Below are positions 1-6,637 of a DNA stretch of 15,620 bases, piece after piece. Origin of the DNA: JBMNNU01 sp050942695 (GTDB lineage Bacteria; Chloroflexota; UBA6077); assembly GCA_050942695.1 (NCBI GenBank), contig JBMNNU010000047.1, positions 1-15,620 on the forward strand, given 5' to 3'. The notes under the pieces are model-generated. The model saw only the letters and a program-made list of their open reading frames with translations. It did not search any database and was not told where the DNA came from. Both the position numbers and the translations under genes were made by a program. The stretch's first letter is position 1. The number at the start of each line of letters is the position of its first letter.

Positions 1-613
1 AGTCCAGATCAACTCCGTTAGGGATCACTGCCACCCTGGACTGAGGGGCCAGAGCGCTTAATGCCCTTTGGTCCTCAGGTGAGGTCACGGCCACCTGGTC
101 GAAGCGATTCAGGATTAGGGATTCGTAGGCTCGACATCGCTGCAGCTCAAGGGCGGCAAGAAGCCGCTGGCGCCAACTATGGCTAGAGGCTAAAGTGCGC
201 TCGAGCAGCAACGATATGCAGTCCACGGCATCGTACACCTTTGGAATAGCAGCCGGCACCAGGGCTACAAGGTGAGCGGCCCTCAGATGTTCGATGTGGA
301 CCAGGTCGAATCGCTCGGCGTTCAATAGTTCCGCCAGGGTGTGCTCTAGCTGAGGCGACCGGCAGAAGGCCGCCTGAAGCGGCTCGCCCCGGAGCGCCTT
401 GATCGCACAGCTTCGCAAGGCCTGATGCAGCCGCAGGGGCACCACACGGACATCGCGGCAATGGCCTTGTAAGCGGCTGGCATCGGCCTGGCCCCGGCTA
501 GAATCGGTCGCCAGCACTGTGATCTCGTGCTTGCAGGCGAGCTCCCTGATGAAGTTATAGGGCCGCACCCTGATCAGGGAAGGGACGTAGGGTAAGGCGA
601 ATAGGATTCTCAA
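1..613 (-). CDS. Glycosyltransferase family 4, N-terminal part (C-terminus beyond left edge)
   Basis: Continuous frame of 204 codons from a TTG at 613..611 to the left edge; no in-frame ATG is present near the start, so the gene is easily missed. The protein begins LRILFALPYVPSLIRVRPYN, the first beta strand and loop of a GT-B fold. It continues through a segment with FDLVHIEHLRAAH (about residues 96-108) and a stretch with YDAVDCIS, then FDQVAVTSPEDQ and VIPNGVDLD just before the cut. These are typical of the acceptor-binding half of GT4 enzymes that move a sugar from a nucleotide donor in the cytosol. The donor-binding half with its catalytic Glu is not in the window. AAGG lies 8 bases before the TTG, a weak ribosome site, and the previous gene stops only 13 bases upstream. 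The layout resembles the 415-residue GT4 two genes upstream, so the two may be distant paralogues. The family call is firm; the sugar specificity is unknown. Confidence 0.85.
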   Translation of the reverse strand, partial: MRILFALPYVPSLIRVRPYNFIRELACKHEITVLATDSSRGQADASRLQGHCRDVRVVPLRLHQALRSCAIKALRGEPLQAAFCRSPQLEHTLAELLNAERFDLVHIEHLRAAHLVALVPAAIPKVYDAVDCISLLLERTLASSHSWRQRLLAALELQRCRAYESLILNRFDQVAVTSPEDQRALSALAPQSRVAVIPNGVDLD

Positions 614-626
614 CAGGCAAACCTTG

Positions 627-1010
627 CTATCGCTTGGGAACGATCATCTTGCCGCTATGGCATCGAGGTTGAGATTGCAGCCAGGAGAGCGCCAGAAATG
701 CAAAGCCGAGAAGGTGCAACGCAATAGGCAAAATATCAAGCAAGATCAGATAACCTGCGTTCCGCCAATCGGGCAGGCGGGCGAAGACGTAGTCCAGGGT
801 GCCCCGCACGGGCTCCAGGCCATGCTTCTGGTACTCGAAGGCGAAGGCCAGGGTTAAGAACCCGTAGAGCAGCAGTAGCGCAGGCCGGTTGGGCTGGAGG
901 TAGGCGCGTATAGCAGCCCAGACACCAAAGACTGAGTACAGCATGATGGGCCAGTTGTGGAGCGTTAAGGTGATCGCCCAGGGAGGAATACGGTGGTGGA
1001 AATCATCCAT
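627..1010 (-). CDS. Small integral membrane protein of unknown function
   Basis: This 127-residue protein is not one I recognise. It has about three hydrophobic segments: residues 20-38 (with MLYSVFGVWAAI), 43-58 (ALLLLYGFLTLAFAF) and 86-112 (YLILLDILPIALHLLGFAFLAL). The tail is short and basic, ending KMIVPKR, and there is no obvious signal peptide or catalytic motif. I place the start at the ATG at 1010..1008. It overlaps the TGA of the upstream glycosyltransferase by one base (TGATG), and GGAGG lies 5 bases before it. The GTG one codon further upstream would be too close to that ribosome site. This arrangement implies translational coupling, so the protein probably acts with the upstream GT4, perhaps as a membrane anchor or subunit; that role is inference. 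The C-terminus runs to within 14 bases of the next glycosyltransferase. Confidence 0.7.
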   Translation of the reverse strand: MDDFHHRIPPWAITLTLHNWPIMLYSVFGVWAAIRAYLQPNRPALLLLYGFLTLAFAFEYQKHGLEPVRGTLDYVFARLPDWRNAGYLILLDILPIALHLLGFAFLALSWLQSQPRCHSGKMIVPKR

Positions 1011-2257
1011 CACACCCTCCCAGTGCCGCTAACGGCCTCCGGGGAGATGTCGAGAGAAGCTCGCTCGCCCTGGGTCTGGTAGATTTCATCGAGCCCTGAT
1101 AGCGCTTCGTGCCAGTCGTAGGACCGCTCAACCAACTGCCGGCCGGATCGCGCTAGTCGAGCCGCTTCTGCTCGATCCCTCAGCACTCGAATCACTGCTT
1201 GTGAAAACCCCTTTGGATCGTCTGCGACCAACAGGTGCTCGCCCGCTTCCGCCTGTATACCCTCGACTCCGATTGAGGTCGACACCACGGGGATCCCTCT
1301 TGCGAAGGACTCGAGGATCTTGACCCTCATGCCGCTGCCGGACCGGAGGGGTACCACCAGCACTGCTGCGCGCTGTAGTAGCAGCGACAGGTCGGGGACG
1401 TAGCCAGTTACCACTATCCCGCTTCCGCTCTCAGCTAACCGGGTGATTTTCTTGGGTGGCCGACTGCCGACGACCTGAAACTGCACATCATTGATCTCTC
1501 TTCTAATCAAGGGGAAAACCTGGGTGGCAAACCAGTGCACCCCCTCCACGTTCGGCGGGTAGAACATGGTAGCAACGCTGAGTATCTGATTGGCATTCTC
1601 CGTTCGCGGCACGAAGGCCGTCTCTAGGGTGTCCACTGCTATCGGGATCACCTTCGCTGGGAAAAGGGCTCGCCCAGCCTCGATCATCGCCAGGTAGTCC
1701 TCGGTGCTAACGAAGGAAACGAGATCGAATTGCTGGCACATACTCACCTCGTAGCGCCGCAGCTTCCTCCACTCCAACTCAGCGAGGATACGACGTATTC
1801 CCCATCCTTCGTGCATCGCGGCTCGTTGGACTATGGACCAGACGGCGTTGTGGTCGTCCAGGACCCGGAGAGGCAGCTTTAGATCCACCGCGAATTGAGC
1901 CATGGAGAGCTGGTCGGCGTGGACTGCGTCGAATCGCTCGCGTAGGAGCAGCTCATCGATAGCCGATCGCATCGCAGCCGAGTCGTCCCGCTCGATCAGG
2001 AAGGGTCGGCGAGTTACCAAACTTCGGAGCAGGAAAGCGCCATCTCGAAGCCGGGAGCGACGTAGAGGGAGCGTGGTAATACCGCTGCACAGATGGCTTA
2101 GCGCTCGGGCGTTGGCATCCTCGGCCGCCGAGCGCACGAATGAAACCAGGTGCACCTGGTGGCGCCTGGCGAGATACCTCAGCACGTTATAGGTTTTGAT
2201 CTTGGGGCCGCTGTCGGGTGGGTAGGGGACGACCTGTGTTAGGAGGAGGATCTTCAT
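1010..2257 (-). CDS. Glycosyltransferase family 4 (TIGR03087/Stp1-like)
   Basis: A full-length 415-residue GT-B enzyme predicted to transfer a sugar from a nucleotide donor in the cytosol during repeat-unit assembly. The N-terminus MKILLLTQVVPYPPDSGPKI is the first Rossmann strand plus a Pro/Gly-rich loop. Residues 109-114 hold FDAVHA, and 227-238 (SVATMFYPPNVEG) open the donor-binding half. Residues 304-333 include PLRSGSGMRVKILE, with E316 as the likely conserved acidic residue, followed by a GIPVVSTSIGVEG stretch. This pattern resembles the glycosyltransferases that TIGR03087 describes in PEP-CTERM/XrtA exopolysaccharide loci, but no exosortase is visible here. The ATG at 2257 is preceded by only weak purine-rich sequence. 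It starts 12 bases after the stop of a degraded gene fragment. It ends in a TGATG overlap with the small membrane protein. The family call is firm; the substrate is unknown. Confidence 0.9.
   Translation of the reverse strand: MKILLLTQVVPYPPDSGPKIKTYNVLRYLARRHQVHLVSFVRSAAEDANARALSHLCSGITTLPLRRSRLRDGAFLLRSLVTRRPFLIERDDSAAMRSAIDELLLRERFDAVHADQLSMAQFAVDLKLPLRVLDDHNAVWSIVQRAAMHEGWGIRRILAELEWRKLRRYEVSMCQQFDLVSFVSTEDYLAMIEAGRALFPAKVIPIAVDTLETAFVPRTENANQILSVATMFYPPNVEGVHWFATQVFPLIRREINDVQFQVVGSRPPKKITRLAESGSGIVVTGYVPDLSLLLQRAAVLVVPLRSGSGMRVKILESFARGIPVVSTSIGVEGIQAEAGEHLLVADDPKGFSQAVIRVLRDRAEAARLARSGRQLVERSYDWHEALSGLDEIYQTQGERASLDISPEAVSGTGRV
1014..1020 (-). promoter_or_regulatory. Ribosome binding site for the small membrane protein
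   Basis: On the minus strand the sequence reads GGAGGGT followed by GTG and ATG. The GGAGG core is 5 bases from the ATG at 1010, which decides this start over the GTG at 1013. The site lies inside the last codons of the upstream glycosyltransferase. Confidence 0.75.
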
Positions 2258-2269
2258 CGCATTTCTACT

Positions 2270-2461
2270 CTAAGGCGCTTCCCAGGGGAAGCGGTCGCTG
2301 TTTGCCCGCTCCTGCGCCCCGAAGGGATCGTTTACCCAGGTACGGCGGCCGTTCGTGAAGGCCGTCCAGTTGTCCGCGTTCCGCCACACCATCAACCCTC
2401 CGGTGGTCTGCTGCAGCGAGTCGCCGTTGATCGGATTGTGATGCTCGTTCTCCAGAGGCTC
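2270..2461 (-). pseudogene. Remnant of the C-terminal end of a secreted-protein gene
   Basis: A short open frame ends at a TAG (2272..2270). It encodes about 60 residues containing NPINGDSLQQTTGGLMVW, RNADNWTAFTNG and RTWVNDPFG, ending RFPWEAP. From memory this closely resembles a C-terminal motif that recurs in secreted or cell-wall proteins of Chloroflexota (GDSLQQTTGGL-VWRKADNWTAFTDG and similar). Nothing upstream of about 2461 belongs to such a protein: the frame runs directly into the end of the NadE-like gene, where the bases code in another frame. So only the last part of a once larger gene seems to be left, dropped between two polysaccharide genes by a rearrangement. A small intact gene is the alternative, but there is no ribosome site or plausible start. 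The motif is visible; its family assignment is recollection. Confidence 0.55.
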
Positions 2462-3479
2462 ACGCTCCCGCAGGGCACCCCTCGCCTCTGCTCCCCTCTC
2501 CCAGTGGCACTTCACAGACCGGCTCCATCATGATAGGGGGAATGTGGAGGAAGCGCTTCGCTTGCCGCTTCGATTCGATGTCCCGATAGACCCGAGCTAC
2601 CTGCGCCGGAGTAAGATCAATCAAGGGGGCCACATCTTCAGCAGGCACGCCATGGTTGTAAGCCCACAGGCAGAGATCCATCTTGTCGTAAGGGACAGTG
2701 AAGTAGGACTCCTCTGGAGTTTCAGGTGTGGAATAGGCGCCCATAGCTGGCGACAACTGGCGGATCTCCTCGGGCACACCCAACCCTACTGCTAGGGCAC
2801 GGACCTGGGACATATAGAGATGGACGATCGGTTGAAAGTCCGCTAAGAAGTTCCCGTATTTGGCAAATGATCCCTGGTCGTACTCCAGCCGGTTCAGCGT
2901 GCCGGCCACGGCATAGCCCAGCATCTCGGCATGGAAGTACTCAGTTAGCTTCCGGATGCGCTCCTTCATGTTGGAGGCTGCTACTACCTGGAGATAGGCA
3001 TCGAGAGGAAGGCGAGCCGAGGCAACCCCGCCGCCGGATGACTCTACCACGATACTGAAGACGTTGAACCTAACCCCCTCGGCCACCGGCGGCAGAACCA
3101 GCTTGCACTTCCAGCCAACGCCGAAGTCTGGAAAGACACGACGGATCGCCTCGTCACGGTATCGATAGCAACCCATCACCTCCAGCACCGGGCCTAAATT
3201 GACCAGCTTGGACCTTATGCCCAACTGCTCCACCAACAATCTCCCGAGCCTGATGCTATCCTCGGATGATTCGTGCTCGGGCATGAGAAGGCCAAGCACT
3301 CGCTCTCGCCCCAACGCCCTGGCACATAGAGTGGCTACCACGGAGCTGTCCACCCCTCCGGACAGCCCCACGACGGCACCCTGTCTCTGCAGATCATCGA
3401 GTACGATCCGGCGGATGGAGGCCACGATAACTTCAATTGTCTGGGCGCAGTCGATGTTTAAGACATCTCTCGAGAACAT
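2460..3479 (-). CDS. Divergent NAD synthase-like ATP pyrophosphatase in a glycan locus
   Basis: This 339-residue protein has the adenine-nucleotide alpha-hydrolase fold of NadE, which adenylates a carboxylate and amidates it with ammonia. The PP-loop SGGVDSS is at residues 40-46. Further NadE-like landmarks are ASNMKERIR (168-176), GTLNRLEY (193-200), KYGNFLADFQPIVHLYMSQV (207-226) and LGVPEEIR (233-240). There is no N-terminal glutaminase domain, so free ammonia or a partner would be needed. Several positions differ from the usual NadE motifs as I remember them: YGN instead of YGD, YMSQV instead of YKTQV, and TPEE where TDE is expected. Similar NadE-like proteins occur in other polysaccharide clusters, so a role in amidating a sugar or other carboxylate is possible but unproven. 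GAGAGG sits 5 bases before the ATG. The last 18 residues (from CEVPLGEG) look like read-through into G-rich sequence, since relatives I recall end near the preceding EPV. Confidence 0.75.
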   Translation of the reverse strand: MFSRDVLNIDCAQTIEVIVASIRRIVLDDLQRQGAVVGLSGGVDSSVVATLCARALGRERVLGLLMPEHESSEDSIRLGRLLVEQLGIRSKLVNLGPVLEVMGCYRYRDEAIRRVFPDFGVGWKCKLVLPPVAEGVRFNVFSIVVESSGGGVASARLPLDAYLQVVAASNMKERIRKLTEYFHAEMLGYAVAGTLNRLEYDQGSFAKYGNFLADFQPIVHLYMSQVRALAVGLGVPEEIRQLSPAMGAYSTPETPEESYFTVPYDKMDLCLWAYNHGVPAEDVAPLIDLTPAQVARVYRDIESKRQAKRFLHIPPIMMEPVCEVPLGEGSRGEGCPAGA

Positions 3480-3490
3480 GTTGGCCTCTC

Positions 3491-3557
3491 AGCGTTGTAG
3501 GGAAAGGGATTAAGCCCTTCCCTGCATCGACAGAAGGGGATAACCCCTCCCCTACGC
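3491..3557. repeat. Nested palindromic intergenic element upstream of the NadE-like gene
   Basis: The 67-base element is bounded by AGCGT (3491-3495) and its complement ACGCT (3553-3557), and its two halves are imperfect inverted copies. Each half folds on itself: AGGGAAAGGG pairs with CCCTTCCCT around ATTAAG in the left half, and AGGGG-ATAA-CCCCT forms a hairpin in the right half. It abuts the GAGAGG ribosome site of the NadE-like gene on the minus strand. It is probably a dispersed REP/MITE-like sequence; there is no T-run after either hairpin, so a Rho-independent terminator is unlikely. The structure is seen; dispersal in the genome is inferred. Confidence 0.6.
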
Positions 3558-3574
3558 TAATATGGAGAGAGCGC

Positions 3575-3621
3575 GGTCCGCGAGGACCCTCGCCTTCCGA
3601 TGGCGGGTGAGTCGTTAACGA
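3575..3621. repeat. Small hairpins in the 3480-3685 intergenic gap
   Basis: GGTCC (3575-3579) and GGACC (3584-3588) form a perfect 5-base stem around GCGA. TCGTTAACGA at 3612-3621 is a perfect 10-base palindrome. Both lie beside the larger palindrome in the only gap between the aminotransferase and the NadE-like gene, so the whole 3491-3621 block may be one inserted repeat. I see no promoter with matching -35 and -10 boxes here. Confidence 0.4.
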
Positions 3622-3685
3622 GCATGCTGCGATATGCCCCCGATTGTCTGATTCCAGGGCGCTTATCTTCCTAAGCCGAATGGGA

Positions 3686-4900
3686 TTAACGCGATTGCCC
3701 AGCGAAGCATGCTTCATACAATGCAGAGACAACTCTGTCTTGCTCGTGCACGGTCATTTGGTGGAAGAGTGGTATCAGAATGGCATTATCCTGCGCACGC
3801 TCACTCTCTCTGAGATGATCGCAGCTTCCTTTAATATTCCGTCTACCACAGGTCACCTCATTGCAGAACCACGGCTGATCATCATAGGCAGGCTCTCGAT
3901 GGATACACATAATGCCTCGACGAGTCGCCACACCCACCTGCAACATCATTTGCATCACCTGGCGCTGATCGCAGCCCTCGGGTAGCCGTACACAATAACT
4001 TTGCCAATTCGTGCGCGCCCAATTCGGCTCAGAAGGCAACTTTAGTCCGGGGATATCAGATAGAAGCCTTCGGTACCGTTCCGCCTGTTCCCGTCGACGA
4101 GCCAAGACCTCAGGCAAACGCTTTAACTGCTCTCTGCCAATAGCGGCTTGCACATCGGTCATACGGTAGTTGTACCCTAGTTCGCCATAGGACTCGAAAA
4201 TGATCTCCTTTGAATTGTGCCGTGTCGTATCGGATACGCTCATACCGTGTTGTCGCCATAGGCGAAACTTGGTGTCCCACTCGCGGTTCGACGTGGTTAG
4301 CATTCCCCCATCACCTGTGGTGATCAGTTTTCGGGGGTGAAAAGAGAAGCAGGCGATATCACCGTGCGGCTTTCCGATCTTCTCCCATGCCCGGTTCCAC
4401 AGGACTTCGCTACCCACAGCGCACGCGGCGTCCTCAACCACTGGCAACCCACGTCGATGGGCAATCCCAACTATGGCCTCCAGATCACAGGGCAAGCCCA
4501 TTTGATGTACACAGAGAACTGCTTTGGTCCGGCCAGTGATTGCCTTTTCAAGCCGCAGGGGGTCCATATTGAACGTATCCGGTTGGATGTCCACAAAGAC
4601 GGGAATTGCGCCACAGTACCGGATAGCATTCGCCGTAGCGATGAAAGAGTGGCTTACAGTAATCACCTCGTCTCCCGGCCCAACACCGGCTGCCCGCAAA
4701 GCCAAGTGCAAGGCTACGGTGCCGTTGGAGACAGCGCAGGCATATTGCGATCCCACATAGGTAGCGAACTCGCTCTCGAAAGCCGCCACCTCTGGGCCTT
4801 GAGTAACCCAACCCGAGAGGATGGCGCGTTTAGCAGCTTCTGCCTCCCGTTCATCCATCCATGGCCGCGTAATGGGGATGAAGCACGTGGTTACAGGCAT
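3686..4900 (-). CDS. DegT/DnrJ/EryC1/StrS family sugar aminotransferase
   Basis: A 404-residue PLP-dependent enzyme that would transaminate a keto nucleotide sugar, usually with glutamate as amino donor. The motif SNGTVALHLAL (58-68) lies in the cofactor-phosphate region. VEDAACAVGS (155-164) carries D157 for the pyridine nitrogen. FSFHPRKLITTGDGG (185-199) carries K191, the expected Schiff-base lysine. The C-terminal SERAQDNAILIPLF block is also typical. C160 sits where many relatives have His or Gln; I believe this AAC/HPRK version is a known subgroup. I choose the ATG at 4900 because GGAGGG lies just before it, rather than the ATG nine codons upstream. With the Gfo/Idh dehydrogenase and WbpD-like acetyltransferase nearby it could act as a WbpE-type 3-aminotransferase, though perosamine-type 4-amination is equally compatible with the sequence. 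Confidence 0.9.
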   Translation of the reverse strand: MPVTTCFIPITRPWMDEREAEAAKRAILSGWVTQGPEVAAFESEFATYVGSQYACAVSNGTVALHLALRAAGVGPGDEVITVSHSFIATANAIRYCGAIPVFVDIQPDTFNMDPLRLEKAITGRTKAVLCVHQMGLPCDLEAIVGIAHRRGLPVVEDAACAVGSEVLWNRAWEKIGKPHGDIACFSFHPRKLITTGDGGMLTTSNREWDTKFRLWRQHGMSVSDTTRHNSKEIIFESYGELGYNYRMTDVQAAIGREQLKRLPEVLARRREQAERYRRLLSDIPGLKLPSEPNWARTNWQSYCVRLPEGCDQRQVMQMMLQVGVATRRGIMCIHREPAYDDQPWFCNEVTCGRRNIKGSCDHLRESERAQDNAILIPLFHQMTVHEQDRVVSALYEACFAGQSR

Positions 4901-4904
4901 GGCA

Positions 4905-4910
4905 CCCTCC
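4905..4910 (-). promoter_or_regulatory. Ribosome binding site for the aminotransferase
   Basis: GGAGGG on the minus strand lies 4 bases before the ATG at 4900, with its GGAGG core 5 bases away. It decides this start over the in-frame ATG at 4927. The rest of the 204-base gap to the epimerase holds the palindrome at 5038-5077 and no recognisable gene. Confidence 0.75.
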
Positions 4911-5037
4911 AAATAAGCAGCTCTCAATTGCCATTAACACGATCAGGCTTGCCTTCCAGAGAACCCTTAGCAAACAATCTACCTGCGTATAATGCCGCTG
5001 CTCGCCATTACTGGCCGCTGCATAGGTATCTAAATGC

Positions 5038-5077
5038 GGGTCCAGGGCGCAGCGCCTGGCGGGGCTTGGGGTGCCCC
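5038..5077. repeat. G-rich double-hairpin intergenic repeat
   Basis: The block starts GGGTCCAGGGCGCAGCGCC and ends GGTGCCCCC. Hairpin one pairs CCAGGGCGC (5042-5050) with GCGCCTGG (5052-5059) with one bulged G. Hairpin two pairs GGGGC (5061-5065) with GCCCC (5073-5077). It follows the epimerase stop codon on the transcript but no T-run comes after it. I recall similar GTCCAGGG...CCTGGCGGGG...GCCCC elements as dispersed repeats in several GC-rich bacterial groups, so an interspersed palindrome is more likely than a terminator. It could still stabilise or process the mRNA. Confidence 0.5.
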
Positions 5078-5104
5078 CAATAAATTTACTTGTCTGTGCA
5101 GGGG

Positions 5105-6130
5105 TTAATAAGAGATATGCTCCTGACTCGCTTGGATTGTGGATACGAGTCTCATATCTTCCCCTACATCACCTCTCTCCTCATGCCACCAGTCGACCAA
5201 ACGATGCAAACCTTCCTCCAAAGATATCCTTGCACTAAAACCTAGTAACTCCTTAGCCTTTTCAACGCTGGCTAGCCTACGCCGAACCGGATTGACTTTT
5301 CGCTCGGGCCCATATACAGGCTGCAAGTCAGATCCCATTACTCGGGCCAGCATTTCTGCCAGTTGTCTCAGGCTGGTCTCGGTACCGCTAGCCACGTTGA
5401 AAACCTCGTCGGTTGCGTTGGACTCAGCAGCCAGAAGGTTGGCACGAGCGACGTCCTCAACAAATACGAAGTCCATTGTTTGCTGGCCATCTCCCAGAAT
5501 CAGCGGAGGTTGACCGTTGGCTATTCGCTCCATCCAGCGGATCAACACTTCTGTATAGGCACCGTAGACATCCATGCGGGGGCCATAGACGTTGAAATAC
5601 CGTAGACCAACGTAGTCAAGGCCGTACATGTCATGGAAACAGCGCAACAACCCCTCGTTAAACAATTTCCCAGCACCATAGAGTGTCCTGTTGTTGTATG
5701 GGTGTGAGGTCTCAGTGGTAGGGATTTGATCCGCCTGGCCATACACCGACGCTGAGGAAGCTGCTACAACCTTCTTCACACCCGCCTTCACCGCTGCTTC
5801 CAGAACATTAAATGTACCATCCACCAAGACCTCCAGCGCGAGGCGAGGATTCTCAGCGCATTGCGTGATCCGTAGCGCAGCCTGGTGGAAGACGACATCC
5901 ACACCGTCCATCGCCTTCACTAGAGACTTCGCGTCACGAATATCACCCTCAATAATGTGTACGCGATTGGTGGAAATGCCTTCGGCAAGGTTCTCGCGCC
6001 TCCCTCGGCAGAAGTTGTCATAGACAGTGATCCTGCGGGCTCCTCTGGTTATGAGCTGGTCGACGATTGCGGAACCGATGAACCCCGCCCCACCAATTAC
6101 GAGAACATGCCTGTCACTCAGCAATGGCAT
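5105..6130 (-). CDS. NAD-dependent nucleotide-sugar epimerase/dehydratase (SDR)
   Basis: A 341-residue extended short-chain dehydrogenase/reductase, predicted to act on a UDP- or dTDP-sugar in the cytosol. The NAD-binding motif GGAGFIGS is at residues 13-20. Y38-D39 follows the second strand, SSASVYG (125-131) supplies the catalytic Ser region, and YGAGK (151-155) is the YxxxK pair. RYFNVYGPRMD (177-187) and DFVFVEDVA (220-228) are typical of GalE/WbpP-like epimerases. Which carbon is epimerised cannot be read from the sequence. I place the start at the ATG at 6130, eight residues before the first beta strand, preceded by GGGGGGTG. The longer frame up to 6238 would give an unusual 36-residue extension lying inside the upstream gene. 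The 17-base overlap with the acyltransferase suggests coupling. The last 25 or so residues (from about GDVGEDM) extend past the usual fold. Confidence 0.88.
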   Translation of the reverse strand: MPLLSDRHVLVIGGAGFIGSAIVDQLITRGARRITVYDNFCRGRRENLAEGISTNRVHIIEGDIRDAKSLVKAMDGVDVVFHQAALRITQCAENPRLALEVLVDGTFNVLEAAVKAGVKKVVAASSASVYGQADQIPTTETSHPYNNRTLYGAGKLFNEGLLRCFHDMYGLDYVGLRYFNVYGPRMDVYGAYTEVLIRWMERIANGQPPLILGDGQQTMDFVFVEDVARANLLAAESNATDEVFNVASGTETSLRQLAEMLARVMGSDLQPVYGPERKVNPVRRRLASVEKAKELLGFSARISLEEGLHRLVDWWHEERGDVGEDMRLVSTIQASQEHISY

Positions 6131-6569
6131 CACCCGCACCCCCCGCACACCATAATTCGATCTCCTGTCGGATATCACGAACAACTTTCCCAGGAACACC
6201 GGCAACCAATGAATATGGCGGAATCTCGGTATTCTCAAGAACTACTGTTCCAGCAGCAATCACCGAATGGTGCCCTATCTTGACACCTCTCAATATCGTC
6301 GCGTTCTCGCCGATGAAAGTGTAATCCCCTATCTCCACCGGAGATTTGTCAATCTTGTTGTATTTCCGCTCAGTTACACACCTACGGACTGTGGAATGCG
6401 TGATTATATGGACCCCACAACTGATATCGCATCCTCGGCCGATAATCAGCCCGCCGATACCATCAATTACCGTGAAAGCCCCTATCCAACACCCTTCTCC
6501 GATTTGGGGGTTGTTGATAATCCATGCATGCGCATTGAACGCATTCCCAGGAATCCCATGATTTTCCAT
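6114..6569 (-). CDS. Hexapeptide-repeat acyltransferase (left-handed beta-helix)
   Basis: A 151-residue protein built almost entirely of hexapeptide turns such as IGEGCW, IGAFTV, IGRGCD, IGDYTF and IGENAT. It ends with the familiar block IPPYSLVAGVPGKVVRDI. This is the trimeric acetyl/acyl-CoA transferase fold of the WbbJ/maltose-acetyltransferase type. HIITHSTV in the middle probably supplies the active-site His. Donor and acceptor are not readable; O- or N-acetylation of a sugar is likely. The ATG at 6569 is preferred over the GTG two codons upstream because the GAGG core sits 5 bases before it. It is the second acyltransferase in the cluster and the less WbpD-like one. The stop overlaps the epimerase start by 17 bases. 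Confidence 0.82.
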   Translation of the reverse strand: MENHGIPGNAFNAHAWIINNPQIGEGCWIGAFTVIDGIGGLIIGRGCDISCGVHIITHSTVRRCVTERKYNKIDKSPVEIGDYTFIGENATILRGVKIGHHSVIAAGTVVLENTEIPPYSLVAGVPGKVVRDIRQEIELWCAGGAGDAIAE

Positions 6570-6574
6570 ATACA

Positions 6575-6578
6575 CCTC
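6575..6578 (-). promoter_or_regulatory. Ribosome binding site for the hexapeptide acyltransferase
   Basis: GAGG on the minus strand, followed by TGTAT and then ATG at 6569. The spacing of 5 bases supports the ATG rather than the GTG at 6575, which overlaps the site itself. Confidence 0.6.
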
Positions 6579-6637
6579 GACTGATGGATGATGTGCTTTG
6601 AGGTACTATGCCGCGATAGGGTGTAGTCGCGGTGTGT

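Noticed and set aside
183..461. A 92-codon minus-strand frame near the left edge
   Set aside because: It lies inside the GT4 gene in another frame; the GT4 frame is open across the whole region and gives a recognisable protein.
3433..3732. A 99-codon minus-strand frame spanning the gap before the NadE-like gene
   Set aside because: It overlaps the ends of two real genes in another frame and its middle simply reads through the palindromic repeat.
4988..4993. A perfect TATAAT on the plus strand
   Set aside because: The -35 position 17 bases upstream reads CCTTAG, and the strand has no gene downstream that it could serve, so it is probably chance.
4337..5083. A 248-codon open frame on the plus strand
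   Set aside because: It lies antisense to the well-supported aminotransferase, has no recognisable motif and its residues follow the complement of that gene's codons.
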